Assembly (NCBI GenBank): GCA_018398765.1
Contig: JAHBMJ010001561.1
Span: forward strand, 67,191 to 77,433
DNA: 10,243 bases
Reading direction: 5' to 3'
Origin: Chromera velia
Taxonomy: Eukaryota; Sar; Chromeraceae
The notes beneath the pieces are model-generated. The model saw only the letters and a program-made list of their open reading frames with translations. It did not search any database and was not told the origin of the DNA. Within the stretch, counting starts at the first letter, position 1; every line of letters begins with the position of its first letter. This document shows, one piece after another, positions 1 to 8,466 of this stretch. Both the position numbers and the translations under genes were made by a program.

Positions 1-10
1 CTCTAAAGAA

Positions 11-321
11 TTACAGACCTACAGGCAAAGAAACAAAAAGAAGAATAAATAGGCAGACAGACAGACACGGCTGCCTTGCTCTCCTTGCTCTCCCGACTTG
101 CGCAGTAGTCTCTCTCCCTGTTGTCCAAATGATGTGTTCTCTTCTCGCCAGCTTTTTAATGATCCGTCAAGTTTTTTCTCGAAGAAACAGTAAATTCCAC
201 TTAAATTTTCACCCGCATGCGTGCACTCACATTCAATGTGAAGGGAGGCCTTCAAAAAAGCTTCAAGATCCACGCCGCAGAGGTTCGCAATGGCCTGTAC
301 CCCCAAAGCGTCCTCCAACCG
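11..321 (-). other. open coding-like stretch downstream of the gene A stop
   Basis: Beyond the TGA at 324-322 the same minus-strand frame stays open to about position 19. Its first 35 or so codons look protein-like, for example LEDALGVQAIANLCGVDLEA. A possible donor (GTGAAA) starts at 212, and a very good acceptor with a long T-rich tract ends at 19. Joining these two gives Gly-Leu-stop, with the stop at 13-11. This could be a continuation of gene A (readthrough, pseudogene or base error) or simply a chance open frame in its 3' UTR. I see no start codon that would make it an independent gene; the frame begins only with TTG. Confidence 0.25.
214..221. promoter_or_regulatory. CGCATGCG palindrome (TRP-2-like)
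   Basis: The sequence CGCATGCG fits the [T/C]GCATGC[G/A] motif described for Toxoplasma ribosomal-protein promoters (TRP-2). Here it lies at the 3' side of gene A, so a promoter role is doubtful. A match of this length can occur by chance. Confidence 0.12.
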
Positions 322-1207
322 TCACGACCGAAGTTCCCTAGATGGAGGCGGAAGGTTCTCTTTGAAGATGAGCTCTCGCACCTTCGTCATCCTCCGACCA
401 GCAATGGCGGGGAGCGGATTCTGAGTTCCCCAATTGCTGCGAACAGACCAGTGACCAAAAAGAGATTGCATGAGACAAACATAGTATTACTTAGGGCTGC
501 ATTGTCAACCTTTACTTCTCTTTCTTTCGGAGACTTTCGTTGCTGTACAACTTCTTGTGCTCAAGTCTTCGTACGTAATTTCAATCCGAGAAGCGGGCCA
601 TCTCTGAGGTAATGAAAGTTACTGTAGAGGCTTGCACAGAGGAAGTCAATCAAACCGGTCTCTCAAAGTCCATAAAAAATGAAACACCCGTACACATACC
701 AACAGAGAGAGGTGACGTCAAGCACTATTCAAACGCGCAAGGAGGAGGAAGAGAGAGGGGAGAGAAAAAACAAAAGAGAGAGAGAGAGAGAGAGAGAATA
801 TGGAGAGGCAATTAAATGACATGGGAGCTGCCTCCCATTTTTTTTTTTCGTCTGAGAGGAGGAGGGGAGACACAGAGAGGCAGAGGGAGAAGAAGAACGG
901 AGAAACAACGAAACATGCTAAGTCAGTCTGTCTGCTGGTCTGATTGCCGACCCAACTCTCTACTCGCTGCTCTGTATTTGAAAGGGCTTTCTTTTGCGTG
1001 TTGCTGTCTTTCACTGCAGACGTCTCTGTTTATTGTCTCATTTCGTGGTACACTTTAGTCACTCATTCACAATGAACAAAGGAAGAATCAGCCTTTGTTT
1101 CAGATTGTTGAAGACTTTATTTTGGCTCACCTCCTCTTCTTGCTTCCTCCAGAGTGTTGGTGGGATCGAGCCATGCCGTCTTCCTGGTCGTCGAAGTTCT
1201 GCATCAT
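322..1207 (-). CDS. gene A: two-exon gene for a small basic protein, unknown function
   Basis: I built this model from two exons. Exon 1 runs 1207 to 1131: ATG ATG opens it, an in-frame TGA sits just upstream, and it ends at a strong donor (GAG|GTGAGC). Exon 2 runs 436 to 322 after a pyrimidine-rich acceptor (TTCGCAG). The intron is 694 bases. Exon 1 leaves two bases and exon 2 opens with the third, giving Ser26, so the phases agree. The product would have 63 residues: an acidic start (MMQNFDDQEDG), a His/Ser/Lys-rich linker ending KKRS, then NWGTQNPLPAIAGRRMTKVR and a charged tail with a PPP motif. There is no signal peptide or membrane segment. I do not recognise the family. Alternatively ATG 471, in frame with exon 2 and lying inside the proposed intron, could start a 49-residue product. 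The TGA may not be the true end, because the frame stays open and protein-like beyond it. Further exons inside the intron cannot be excluded. Confidence 0.45.
775..797. repeat. (AG)n microsatellite
   Basis: An uninterrupted AG dinucleotide run sits inside a longer purine-rich stretch (about 740-910). An 11-base T run follows at 838-848. Both fall in the proposed intron of gene A; on the gene's own strand the AG run reads as CT. Confidence 0.9.
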
Positions 1208-1951
1208 GATTGTTCATTGCCACACAGATCTCAAGAACAAGAAAGGCGACTCGAGATAAGCAAACTCCATGGTGCAGGGGAATCACGTTGTCGCAAAAGA
1301 GGTACAGAAGAAATGAAAAATCACGAAAGAGGACACTGGAGAACGAGAGCGAAGGGGAGGCCGAGATCCAGACAGACCCCATACTTCCCCCTGCTCGCCT
1401 ACCTAACTGACCACCAACGGGTGTGCACCCTTCATTTGTCGCTTGTCGTGAAGAGGAGGATGCAGGAGACACCACGGGGGGAACCGGAAGAGGAATCGGG
1501 GGGGTCCTGTAGCCAGGGAGGAGGAGAGCAAGTACACAGATGTACAGAGCCCACAAAACAGGCCCGACTGAAACCAGGGGAGAGAGAAAGGAGGGAGCCT
1601 TAGAGAGATACAGACACGAAGGGCTCAAATGATTGCACAGAGAAATTTAATGGAAAAGGCAGGGAGGGTAGAAGCCGGAAAAACGAAGAAAAGCGAACGT
1701 GAGGAGACTGAAGTGGAGAGCATCTCCTCCTGATCATCCTTCCTTCCTTCCACCTGCTTCCGTCTCTCCGTGACTCCGTCCATCGATCTGCACACTTCAA
1801 CTAGCTGACATCTGCCTATCTGTCTGTATTCAAATCAAAGAGACAGAAACTGACCAGACGGAATCGAGTCGGCTCTGCATGGGGATTGGGGGAACCGAGG
1901 AGACTCCTGAACATCTGGGAGGTACTAGTGGTGGCAGGTACAAGGCTGCAG
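1208..1951. other. upstream region of gene A and spacer, no supported gene
   Basis: This stretch lies 5' of gene A, so it should hold that gene's promoter and 5' UTR. The plus strand is purine-rich from about 1300 to 1700 (GAGAGA, GGAGG and AGGGG runs). A minus-strand open frame of 189 codons (1628-1059) and a plus-strand one of 149 codons (1154-1603) overlap here. Both look like by-products of the purine/pyrimidine bias, since their products are Ser/Leu/Pro-rich or Arg/Glu-rich low-complexity strings. I see no TATA-like element that I would call. Confidence 0.5.
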
Positions 1952-2420
1952 TTGAACGAGTCAAAGTTTGCCTGCACACACAAAGCACGAGGGCACGGCA
2001 CCCACCCACACACGGCCGCCGGGAGCGGACAAACCTCAGACAGGGGACACTCGCTAGGAGGGTCTTGCACCTACACGCCTTATTGGCCTTCTGCCCTTCG
2101 CGCTGCACCTCCCCCTGCACCGTCACCCCCCTCATGTACGTGTGTTGGACATGTACACATGCAAAAAGGGCATGCAGTCAAGGAATAGAATGACCAGCCA
2201 GACGACATCAGTCGTGAGGTGATGCCGTGCGAAGACTGCAGAAGGAGAAAGACGCTCCACGTAAGGGCGCAACTCCAGAAAGGCAGCAGTCAACACCGGG
2301 ACACCAAATGTCATCGATCAGCCGCAAAGAAGCTTGCTTACGGAGAGAGTGGAAGGTCGGTGGAGTCCTTTCAGACTGATGTGACAGCCTCATCAAAGGA
2401 GGAAAGCGGAATGAAGGAAG
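1952..2420. repeat. copy 1 of a ~470-base direct repeat
   Basis: This block matches 3598-4066 at a constant offset of 1646 bases, without indels. I count about 12 substitutions over 469 positions, of which 10 are transitions. The match begins at TTGAACGAGTC and fades in a GA-rich stretch after GAATGAAGGAAG. Open frames run across it on both strands, but in the 60-codon minus-strand frame shared by both copies (2314-2132 here) all five differences change the amino acid. That argues against a selected protein. It is probably a dispersed or locally duplicated non-coding repeat. I do not recognise the family. Confidence 0.9.
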
Positions 2421-2463
2421 GAGAAAGAGACGACGGAGAATAAGTGAAGGCATTGCCATGAGG

Positions 2464-2526
2464 GTGTTGTGTGTGTATCTGTGAGTGTGTATGTGTGTGT
2501 GTGTGTGTGTGTGTGTCTGTGTGCGC
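2464..2526. repeat. (GT)n microsatellite
   Basis: An imperfect GT run with a pure TG core at about 2492-2516, followed by GA and then G runs that lead straight into the assembly gap. Confidence 0.9.
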
Positions 2527-2540
2527 GTCTGTGAGAGAGA

Positions 2541-2755
2541 GGGGGGGNNNNNNNNNNNNNNNNNNNNNNNNNNNNNNNNNNNNNNNNNNNNNNNNNNNNN
2601 NNNNNNNNNNNNNNNNNNNNNNNNNNNNNNNNNNNNNNNNNNNNNNNNNNNNNNNNNNNNNNNNNNNNNNNNNNNNNNNNNNNNNNNNNNNNNNNNNNNN
2701 NNNNNNNNNNNNNNNNNNNNNNNNNNNNNNNNNNNNNNNNNNNGGGGGGGGGGGG
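2541..2755. other. G tract interrupted by an assembly gap (Ns 2548-2743)
   Basis: Seven Gs precede 196 Ns and twelve Gs follow. The missing sequence is therefore probably G-rich low-complexity DNA that stopped sequencing or could not be assembled. The gap length may be an estimate. Any open frame crossing it is meaningless. Confidence 0.95.
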
Positions 2756-3006
2756 AGGGTGCCCGGAAGGAAGGAAAGCTGCATAGAAATCGAGATTCTG
2801 ACCCCTCTTCTGGATGCCGACAGCAACGTCTGCAGCGATCTCGTTTGACACACACGTCAGAATCACACGGAGATATCCGAACTTGAAAGCCTCCGCCCGT
2901 GGAGTAAATCACTGTGCACGATAGTAGCGTCCCCTGCAAACATACGTGTCAGGCATGGCTCAATATAAGTACATGTAAACATACATATGCATATGCTCAT
3001 GTATAC
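2756..3006. other. spacer with no gene seen
   Basis: This is mixed-composition sequence between the gap and the second GT tract. Open frames extend into the gap on both strands but carry no recognisable protein. ATACATATGCATATG-like short alternating stretches lie near 2980-3000. Confidence 0.5.
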
Positions 3007-3034
3007 ATGTGTGTGCGTGTGGGTGCGTATGTGA

Positions 3035-3074
<40 letters not shown>
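3007..3074. repeat. (GT)n microsatellite
   Basis: Imperfect GT repeats lead into about 18 perfect GT units at 3039-3074. Alternating purine-pyrimidine runs of this length can adopt Z-DNA and are often length-polymorphic. Confidence 0.95.
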
Positions 3075-3076
<2 letters not shown>

Positions 3077-3224
3077 ACATACATCTGTGTACGCGCATCA
3101 GCCATGTTGAGGAGTCATGTCCCACCGTGTCAGTCCTCCGCTGGCAGCAAACTTGACATTCATTCGCGGTTGCTGTGCAGATACGATCACATACACAAAC
3201 AAACATGTTCCTGCACTTACAATT

Positions 3225-3277
3225 ACACACACATACGCACACACACACATTCTCTTTCTCCCTCCCTCCCCCCCACG

Positions 3278-3316
<39 letters not shown>
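3225..3316. repeat. CA tract followed by (CT)n microsatellite
   Basis: Interrupted CA repeats (about 3225-3250) pass through a C-rich stretch into a perfect CT/TC run at 3282-3316. The neighbouring sequence to about 3400 stays pyrimidine-rich on the plus strand. Confidence 0.9.
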
Positions 3317-3318
<2 letters not shown>

Positions 3319-3597
3319 GCCCTCCTTTCCTTTTCCTTTCTCTTGCTTGCCTCCATGGACTCACCTCACTCTTTCTCTCTCTTGCATTTCCCTCCCATCT
3401 CTGGACCAAGCACCAGCAAAACACCCCGCCGCCGCACCCACTCGCCCACAAGCACACCTGATTGCTGAAATCTCCAGAGCGCGACATCTCCCTCCTGGAC
3501 GTTCTGGAAGGAACGATCTTACTGCTTTTCCTTCTGCCTTTGACACCATCGGAATTTATTTTTCTATTCAGTGCAAGGTCTCTGGGAAATCTGGAAA

Positions 3598-4066
3598 TTG
3601 AACGAGTCGGAGTTTGCCTGCACACACAAAGCACGAGGGCACGGCACCCACCCACACACGGCCGCCGGGAGCGGACAAACCTCAGACAGGGGACACTCGC
3701 TAGGAGGGTCTTGCACCTACACGCTTTATTGGCCTTCTGCCCTTCGCGCTGCACCTTCCCCTGCACCGTCACCCCCCTCATGTACGTGTGTTGGACATGT
3801 ACACATGCAAAAAGGGCATGCAGTCAAGGAATGGAATGACCAGCCAGACGACCTCAGTCGTGAGGTGATGCCGTGCGAAGACTGCAGAAGGAGAAAGACG
3901 CTCCACGTAAGGGCGCAACTCCGGAAAGGCAGCAGTCAACGCCGGGACATCAAATGTCATCGATCAGCCGCAAGGAAGCTCGCTTACGGAGAGAGTGGAA
4001 GGTCGGTGGAGTCCTTTCAGACTGATGTGACACCCTCATCAAAGGAGGAAAGCGGAATGAAGGAAG
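3598..4066. repeat. copy 2 of the ~470-base direct repeat
   Basis: This is the second copy of the block at 1952-2420, in the same orientation. Outside these limits the flanks of the two copies do not match, so the duplicated unit is the 470-base block and not the whole 1.65-kb interval. Copy 2 is followed by an A-rich run and then unique sequence. Its open frames share the interpretation given for copy 1. Confidence 0.9.
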
Positions 4067-4252
4067 GAAAAAAAGAGTGAGTGCAAGAATAGGCAAAGGA
4101 AAGCGGCAAAGAGAAGGGGGACAGCTCCGCAAGGGACCGTCTGACCTGCAGGTGCAGGTGCAGATGTGTGGACCGTCTGACCCATTCCGAAAGGAAAGTC
4201 CGTTCCCATCCTTTCATGTACTCGCCCGCCTGAAGGCCTCTTCAACAGCACA

Positions 4253-4260
4253 TGCATGCA
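4253..4260. promoter_or_regulatory. TGCATGCA motif
   Basis: The palindrome TGCATGCA is a known apicomplexan AP2-factor target (PF14_0633-type) and fits the Toxoplasma TRP-2 element. It lies about 1.2 kb upstream of the gene B start, which is far for a coccidian core promoter. The role is inferred only. Confidence 0.2.
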
Positions 4261-4511
4261 GGTGCTCCAATGGCGAAATTTATATCTCTTTCCGGCCACC
4301 TCCGGCCATCATCGACTGCACTCACCGGAAAGCTTATCTGCAGGCAGATATAGACATATGTACAAATTCACACAAATCTAGACAGTGGTCATCGGATAAC
4401 AGGCTGGATCATGATTCCCAATATTCCAGCACATTGTCTTCATGACGAGGAACTGACGCCATGGCATACCCACAGGGCGGGGGGGATCGAATTCTGTTGC
4501 GTTTGGGGTTA

Positions 4512-4519
4512 TGCATGCG
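4512..4519. promoter_or_regulatory. TGCATGCG motif
   Basis: A second [T/C]GCATGC[G/A] match, 259 bases from the first. Two matches upstream of gene B are suggestive but not decisive. Confidence 0.2.
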
Positions 4520-5308
4520 GAGGGTAGACGGGAAGTGTGACAGGCCTTGCGGGAGAGAAATGCACCTGGAGCACAGTTGTCTGGCCCAGAAGACGATCCT
4601 GGCAGACATGCAAGTAGTCCTTTTGCGTGATTTCGGAAAACTAACCTCTTGCTCTCCTCTCGTGAACACCTCTCATGCAATGCACACGTCCTGCGGATGA
4701 TGCACTCTGTCATCATTTCTCCTTCCTCCAGCCCTCTCTGCTCCCTCTGCCGAAAATGTAGCTATGTTTAGTAACGTGGGTAGATAGGTATATATCGGTA
4801 TCTCTGCAATAAGGACAGTCCCAACTGATACAGTCAGCGATCGGACGGATTGTAACAGCAATAGACTGGACCCGTTCAAAAGACTCCGAACCATCACTCA
4901 TCATCGTTCCGCTGTTCCGGTGATATATAGTCGCTGCTCTTGTGAAAGTCATATACAGGAAATTCAAAATGTCAGCTATATAAGAATGACGCGATGTTGT
5001 TAATTGTACGATCATGCATTGGCACAGTGGAATGGAGTTTGTGTCAGATCCAAATTTGACCCACGCGCACTTGCAACATGGCAGCAGCCCTCTGCAACAC
5101 GTATACCGCATTCAATGAATTCATGCGCCACATGCAACACTCAGTGCAGTGCAGCGTTTTATGTTTTCGATCGAGATGGCGCATCGTGATCGAAATGCAA
5201 GACAATGCAGCTCACTTCACTGCCTGTCTGTGTGCCACCATTGACTCACCAAGTCGTCAAATTGCACCACAGCCACAAATCGACACAACTGTGTCTTTCG
5301 TCACCTAC

Positions 5309-5334
5309 ATATATATATATATATATATATATAT
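5309..5334. repeat. (AT)13 microsatellite
   Basis: Thirteen perfect AT units end 92 bases before the gene B start codon, so they lie in its likely promoter or 5' UTR. Confidence 0.95.
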
Positions 5335-5426
5335 CAGACATTCAAAAAAACTTCCATTCGGTGACTTTTCGTTTACTTCAACCTCGTATAAACCAAAGAA
5401 ATGAATCAGAGTCGGGTTTCAGGGAG

Positions 5427-6830
5427 ATGGAGCGTAACTGGAACTGGTAAATTTAAGTTGCCGAGGTTGGTTTGTGCCCATCGTTTCGCTTCCTAAATTT
5501 GTTTCCTTCCCCCACACCGATTTGAACTTTCGCGGGACTGTCACGTCTCAACGTCTCTCTCTATATATATTTTGTTGAAGAGGTTGACTCTCTTATTTTT
5601 CTGTTCCCCTTTTTGCAGCTCTGAACGTGAAGTCAAACAGGTCGAGGACCGCACAGACCCAGAGGTCAGTGGACGACCTTTATTTCGACTCCGCAACAAG
5701 TCGTGAACATCTTTTTGCTTTGTCGGCCATCGCGCAATTCTAGCAGCGCACCTTTGGTGTAAAGATCTGCCCCGAACAACCGTCTACCTACGCGCTTTTC
5801 CATTCAAGAAAGAAGATCTGTGTTTACTTGACCCACTGGTGTCTCACTCGCTTCTCCGAATGTTTCAATGTTGTGTGAGAAGGGGAAGCTATTACCTTGT
5901 CTTCACGCGGCATTCAGTCAATCAGAACTGGACGGGACAGGACGGAAGTTGCGGAAAAAGGAGCAAGTCTGCAAGCAGTGCATGATAGAAAAAGGTATTC
6001 CCTGGAAATTCCTTGGTACTGCAGTGACGTCCTCTCGAATGAAAGGCACTAGCTGTTCGAGGACCGCCTGGCGTGTCACTGAACCAATCTCATGACATTG
6101 TCATCTGTCCCTCCAAACGTTTCTCGATCCCGCTCTTCCCACTGACTACTCGAATGCTTTCCGATGAACTTTTGCCTTCTTGCAGCAACCGAAGTCCGAC
6201 ACTTCTGTGGCTGCTGCCAGTCAGCCTCCTCCGACAAGCACGATTATGAGTCAGGTACGTCAAGATCCCTCCCAACTCCAATTTGCGCTCCCATACAATT
6301 TGTGGATCGTTCGCTGTTCCCGTCTTGCCCACGTTAATTGGTCATTTCGTCAGCAATCATTCTTCATTACTTAATCACCTCTGTACCATCTTTGGGCTTT
6401 CTGATCGTTTCATTTCCCCCCATTCATCGTGGGAGTGCCCCCCCCGATCTGATGGTCATTTCTCAGTCACTTTTCCTTTCTTGTCCTTTCTGCCTTTTGT
6501 CAGGAGCTCCACACTACTACCCTCGACTCCCAGAAGCACAGTGCGGACATTCAGAACTTGTTTTCCGACTGGGACGAGAAGCCGGAGGCCGAGAGAGCGC
6601 GTCTTCTGTTTTCGACCGTGAAGGATGCTGAGCCTCTGAAAGACGATGCCAACGACGACTCATTCGATCCCCTGCCTCCTGTCAGCCTCCTCGGCTGCGA
6701 GGGGCTGCTGGACGAAATGCCAGTGAAGAAGCGCAGCCAGAGAGATGTGTTCTCCGATCCTTCTTTTCCTGGAGCGTTCCGTGGGGGCACCATGGGAAGG
6801 TTCATCACAAGGGCGGAGACGGACCAGTGA
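5427..6830 (+). CDS. gene B: four-exon gene for a 153-residue acidic protein, unknown function
   Basis: The exons are 5427-5446, 5619-5664, 6186-6254 and 6504-6830. The introns are 172, 521 and 249 bases, with donors GTAAAT, GTCAGT and GTACGT and acceptors TTTTGCAG, CTTGCAG and TTTGTCAG. Phases agree throughout: Cys7 is split across intron 1, and introns 2 and 3 fall between codons. The coding total is 462 bases including TGA. The start ATG has G at -3 and +4. Residues 8-22 are charged (SEREVKQVEDRTDPE), 23-45 are Ser/Thr/Pro/Gln-rich, and 56-85 are amphipathic (DIQNLFSDWDEK, RARLLFSTVK). Residues 86-105 form an Asp/Pro-rich stretch, followed by a hydrophobic patch SLLGCEGLLDEM and a basic-aromatic tail (VKKRSQRDVFSDPSFPGAF, MGRFITR). 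There is no signal peptide or membrane helix. I do not recognise the family. A possible acceptor (GTTTCAG) ends at 5421, so more upstream exons are possible. The last exon is the surest part. Confidence 0.65.
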
Positions 6831-7660
6831 GGAAGGGGCGCTGAATAACAGAAACAGGATGAGAGAGCTGAGGGTGGTTTAAAGTGGGGCCGGTGAAAAT
6901 AGAAGAAAAGTTGAGAACTCCGCCATCGGATGCACGTGGGATTTGACTTCTTTCTGCTTCAGCATGGCGTGTTGTTCTTTTCTCTTTTCTTCCCGTCCTT
7001 CCCAGAGTCCTTCTCTTGTAGCCTCCTCTGATTTCTCTCTCCCCGTCTTCCGGCTCTCTGTGCGTTGTCTTGCGTCATGGTCTGTGTTCGTCTTCCTTTG
7101 GGTGCGAAGAGTGCACTGGGAGGAAAGAAGGAAGAAGGCGGAAGATGCATTGACGGGAAGCCAGCCGTCTTTCTATCACAGTGGTTTCTCTTATCCACGC
7201 ATGCATGCATAAGCCATCCTTCCGTTCTTGACGCACTACTTGACTGCTGTAACATTTGTCGTTCCTTCCGTTCTTATCTTCTTCATTGTCCTCTCAACTG
7301 TGAGTGCATTGTGCCTCATAAACTGTAATTGAATGGAGAGAGTGCGAATGAAAATGAGCACCGGGAGGAGCATGGAGCGAAGGGGGCCCTTCATGCTCGA
7401 ATATCTGACTTCGCATGTTGACTGCCAGTATCGAGCTGGAACAAGAGAGTCATTGAAAAGATGAACGAGTTGATAATCTCTTACCCTTTACCTCCTCCTT
7501 TGCTTCTTTGCATCAACACCATAAATCAGTGCCAAAGTGCGCAAATGATTTGGTAAATCGAACTCTTGTTTTCCTGCGATGCGCTTTCAAGTTTGGTGAA
7601 TAGTCTTCTCAATTCGATAACCCTTTTGAATCCATGTCTGCTTGTACATACAACACAGAC
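6831..7660. other. 3' UTR of gene B and convergent spacer
   Basis: After the gene B stop come a purine-rich stretch, then pyrimidine-rich sequence (about 6945-7060), then mixed DNA. A plus-strand frame of 89 codons (6943-7212) and a minus-strand one of 98 (7255-6959) overlap and look like chance. Part of this is presumably the gene B 3' UTR, but I cannot place a polyadenylation site with confidence. Confidence 0.5.
7202..7209. promoter_or_regulatory. TGCATGCA motif, 3' of gene B
   Basis: TGCATGCA occurs inside a longer GCATGCATGCAT run. It lies 370 bases after the gene B stop, between convergent genes, so it may be a simple alternating repeat rather than a promoter element. Confidence 0.12.
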
Positions 7661-7998
7661 ACATCAAAAAAGTGCTTTAAAAACTATACGTTTCAATTTT
7701 CTAAGCCTGGCCCAGTGGCCTTGCAAAAACTGTTTAAAAAATGATTGATAGAAACAATATTTAAAAAGTTATAGAAAATTAAATTCAGTAAATTAAAAGT
7801 TATTACAAAAAAAAGTGCTTAAGAATAAACCCGATCTATAATGTTAACCAGAATTTTAAATATAGTGGAAATGAGACTTAATTTCTATTAGATTTTGACT
7901 AGAAATGTTAGAAAAATGATATCATCCAGGGGATTTATCCTAGAAATCTACTAAAAATTGAAGTCATATAAAAAATGGAAAGGAATTGCTAATTTGCT

Positions 7999-8257
7999 AT
8001 GCATAGAAAATTGAAAGGAATTGAAATCGGCTTGGGGACAGGAGTCACAGGACTTCGCCGCAGGAGCCGTGGAGGCCACTCCTTTGGTCGTTAATGCAAT
8101 CTTATCCTTCCTAGTATCCTTCCCTAATGTTATGGACCTTATGGTTGTCAGACTTGTTGAGAAACATAAATCTGATATTGAAACACACTATAGGAATCAC
8201 ACTCAATCACTATCAATCACTCAACTTACGGTGACTCAAGTTAATTTTAAAACATGA
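7999..8257 (+). pseudogene. possible broken methyltransferase fragment
   Basis: From ATG 7999 one frame reads into EIGLGTGVTGL (8023-8055). This fits motif I of class I methyltransferases (acidic-x-G-x-G-x-G), as in lysine methyltransferase-like proteins. That frame then turns Arg-rich and stops. Skipping one base (8056) enters a second frame, which continues AAGAVEATPL and on to a stop at 8257. This is what a one-base insertion in a decayed gene would give. The patch is richer in GC than its surroundings, as for a gene fragment captured by a transposon. The match is a short motif only, so chance is a real alternative. Confidence 0.25.
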
Positions 8258-8458
8258 TTACCACAAGAATTATCAAATAATCGCCGCATGTAAAAACTTC
8301 TAAAAGACTTTTTAGGAGCTCTAAGACTGCAATCAAATCAGAATGGTCGTCGAATCACAAGAAATCTCCATGCCTACCCCTATAAATAGACCTTAACAAC
8401 CCTAAAATTTAAATTTAATTTCAATTTAATTATGGGAGCTCTTATAAGCTAACCGTAG

Positions 8459-8466
8459 AGCTAACC
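8459..8466. repeat. left target-site duplication AGCTAACC
   Basis: An eight-base direct repeat directly outside the left end of the element at 8467. An additional AGCTAACC lies just upstream at 8447-8454, making an imperfect 12-base tandem. Confidence 0.55.

Larger units (their letters stand above)
4073..5308. other. long spacer upstream of gene B, no supported gene
   Basis: I find no gene here that I can support. The longest frames are minus-strand 5111-4713 (132 codons), plus-strand 4077-4445 (122) and minus-strand 4716-4378 (112). None shows a recognisable domain, and they overlap each other on opposite strands. Two TGCATGC motifs lie at 4253 and 4512. A real gene with short exons could be hidden here. 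Confidence 0.45.

Noticed and set aside
1059-1628. Minus-strand open frame of 189 codons
   Set aside because: It is low-complexity Ser/Leu/Pro sequence caused by purine bias on the other strand. A different frame gives the better exon 1 of gene A in the same place.
1830-2135. Cys/Arg-rich 101-codon minus-strand frame, partly repeated at 3781-3098
   Set aside because: It lies in the duplicated block. Differences between the copies change residues freely in the frames compared, and nothing resembles a known domain.
2208-2939. Long open frames on both strands through 2548-2743
   Set aside because: They owe their length to the run of Ns, which cannot show stop codons.
2971-3074. CRISPR-like or tandem array impression from repeated GT and AT units
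   Set aside because: The units are dinucleotides with no spacers, so these are ordinary eukaryotic microsatellites.
3462-3839. Plus-strand frame beginning LKSPERDISLLDVLEGTILL
   Set aside because: The first part is protein-like and hydrophobic, but it runs straight into repeat copy 2 with no start context or splice support.
4713-5111. 132-codon minus-strand frame
   Set aside because: No domain, signal peptide or convincing start context; it could be chance in a spacer without other coding evidence.
5544-5558. CGTCTCA and CGTCTCT, reverse forms of the WGAGACG promoter motif of Toxoplasma
   Set aside because: They lie inside intron 1 of gene B, and the motif also occurs at scattered sites such as 1021 and 2427, so position gives no support.
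5868-6095. 75-codon frame and a possible extra exon in intron 2 of gene B
   Set aside because: An acceptor-like CATTCAG and a donor-like AAAAAG|GTATTC exist, but such an exon would break the phase needed for exon 3.
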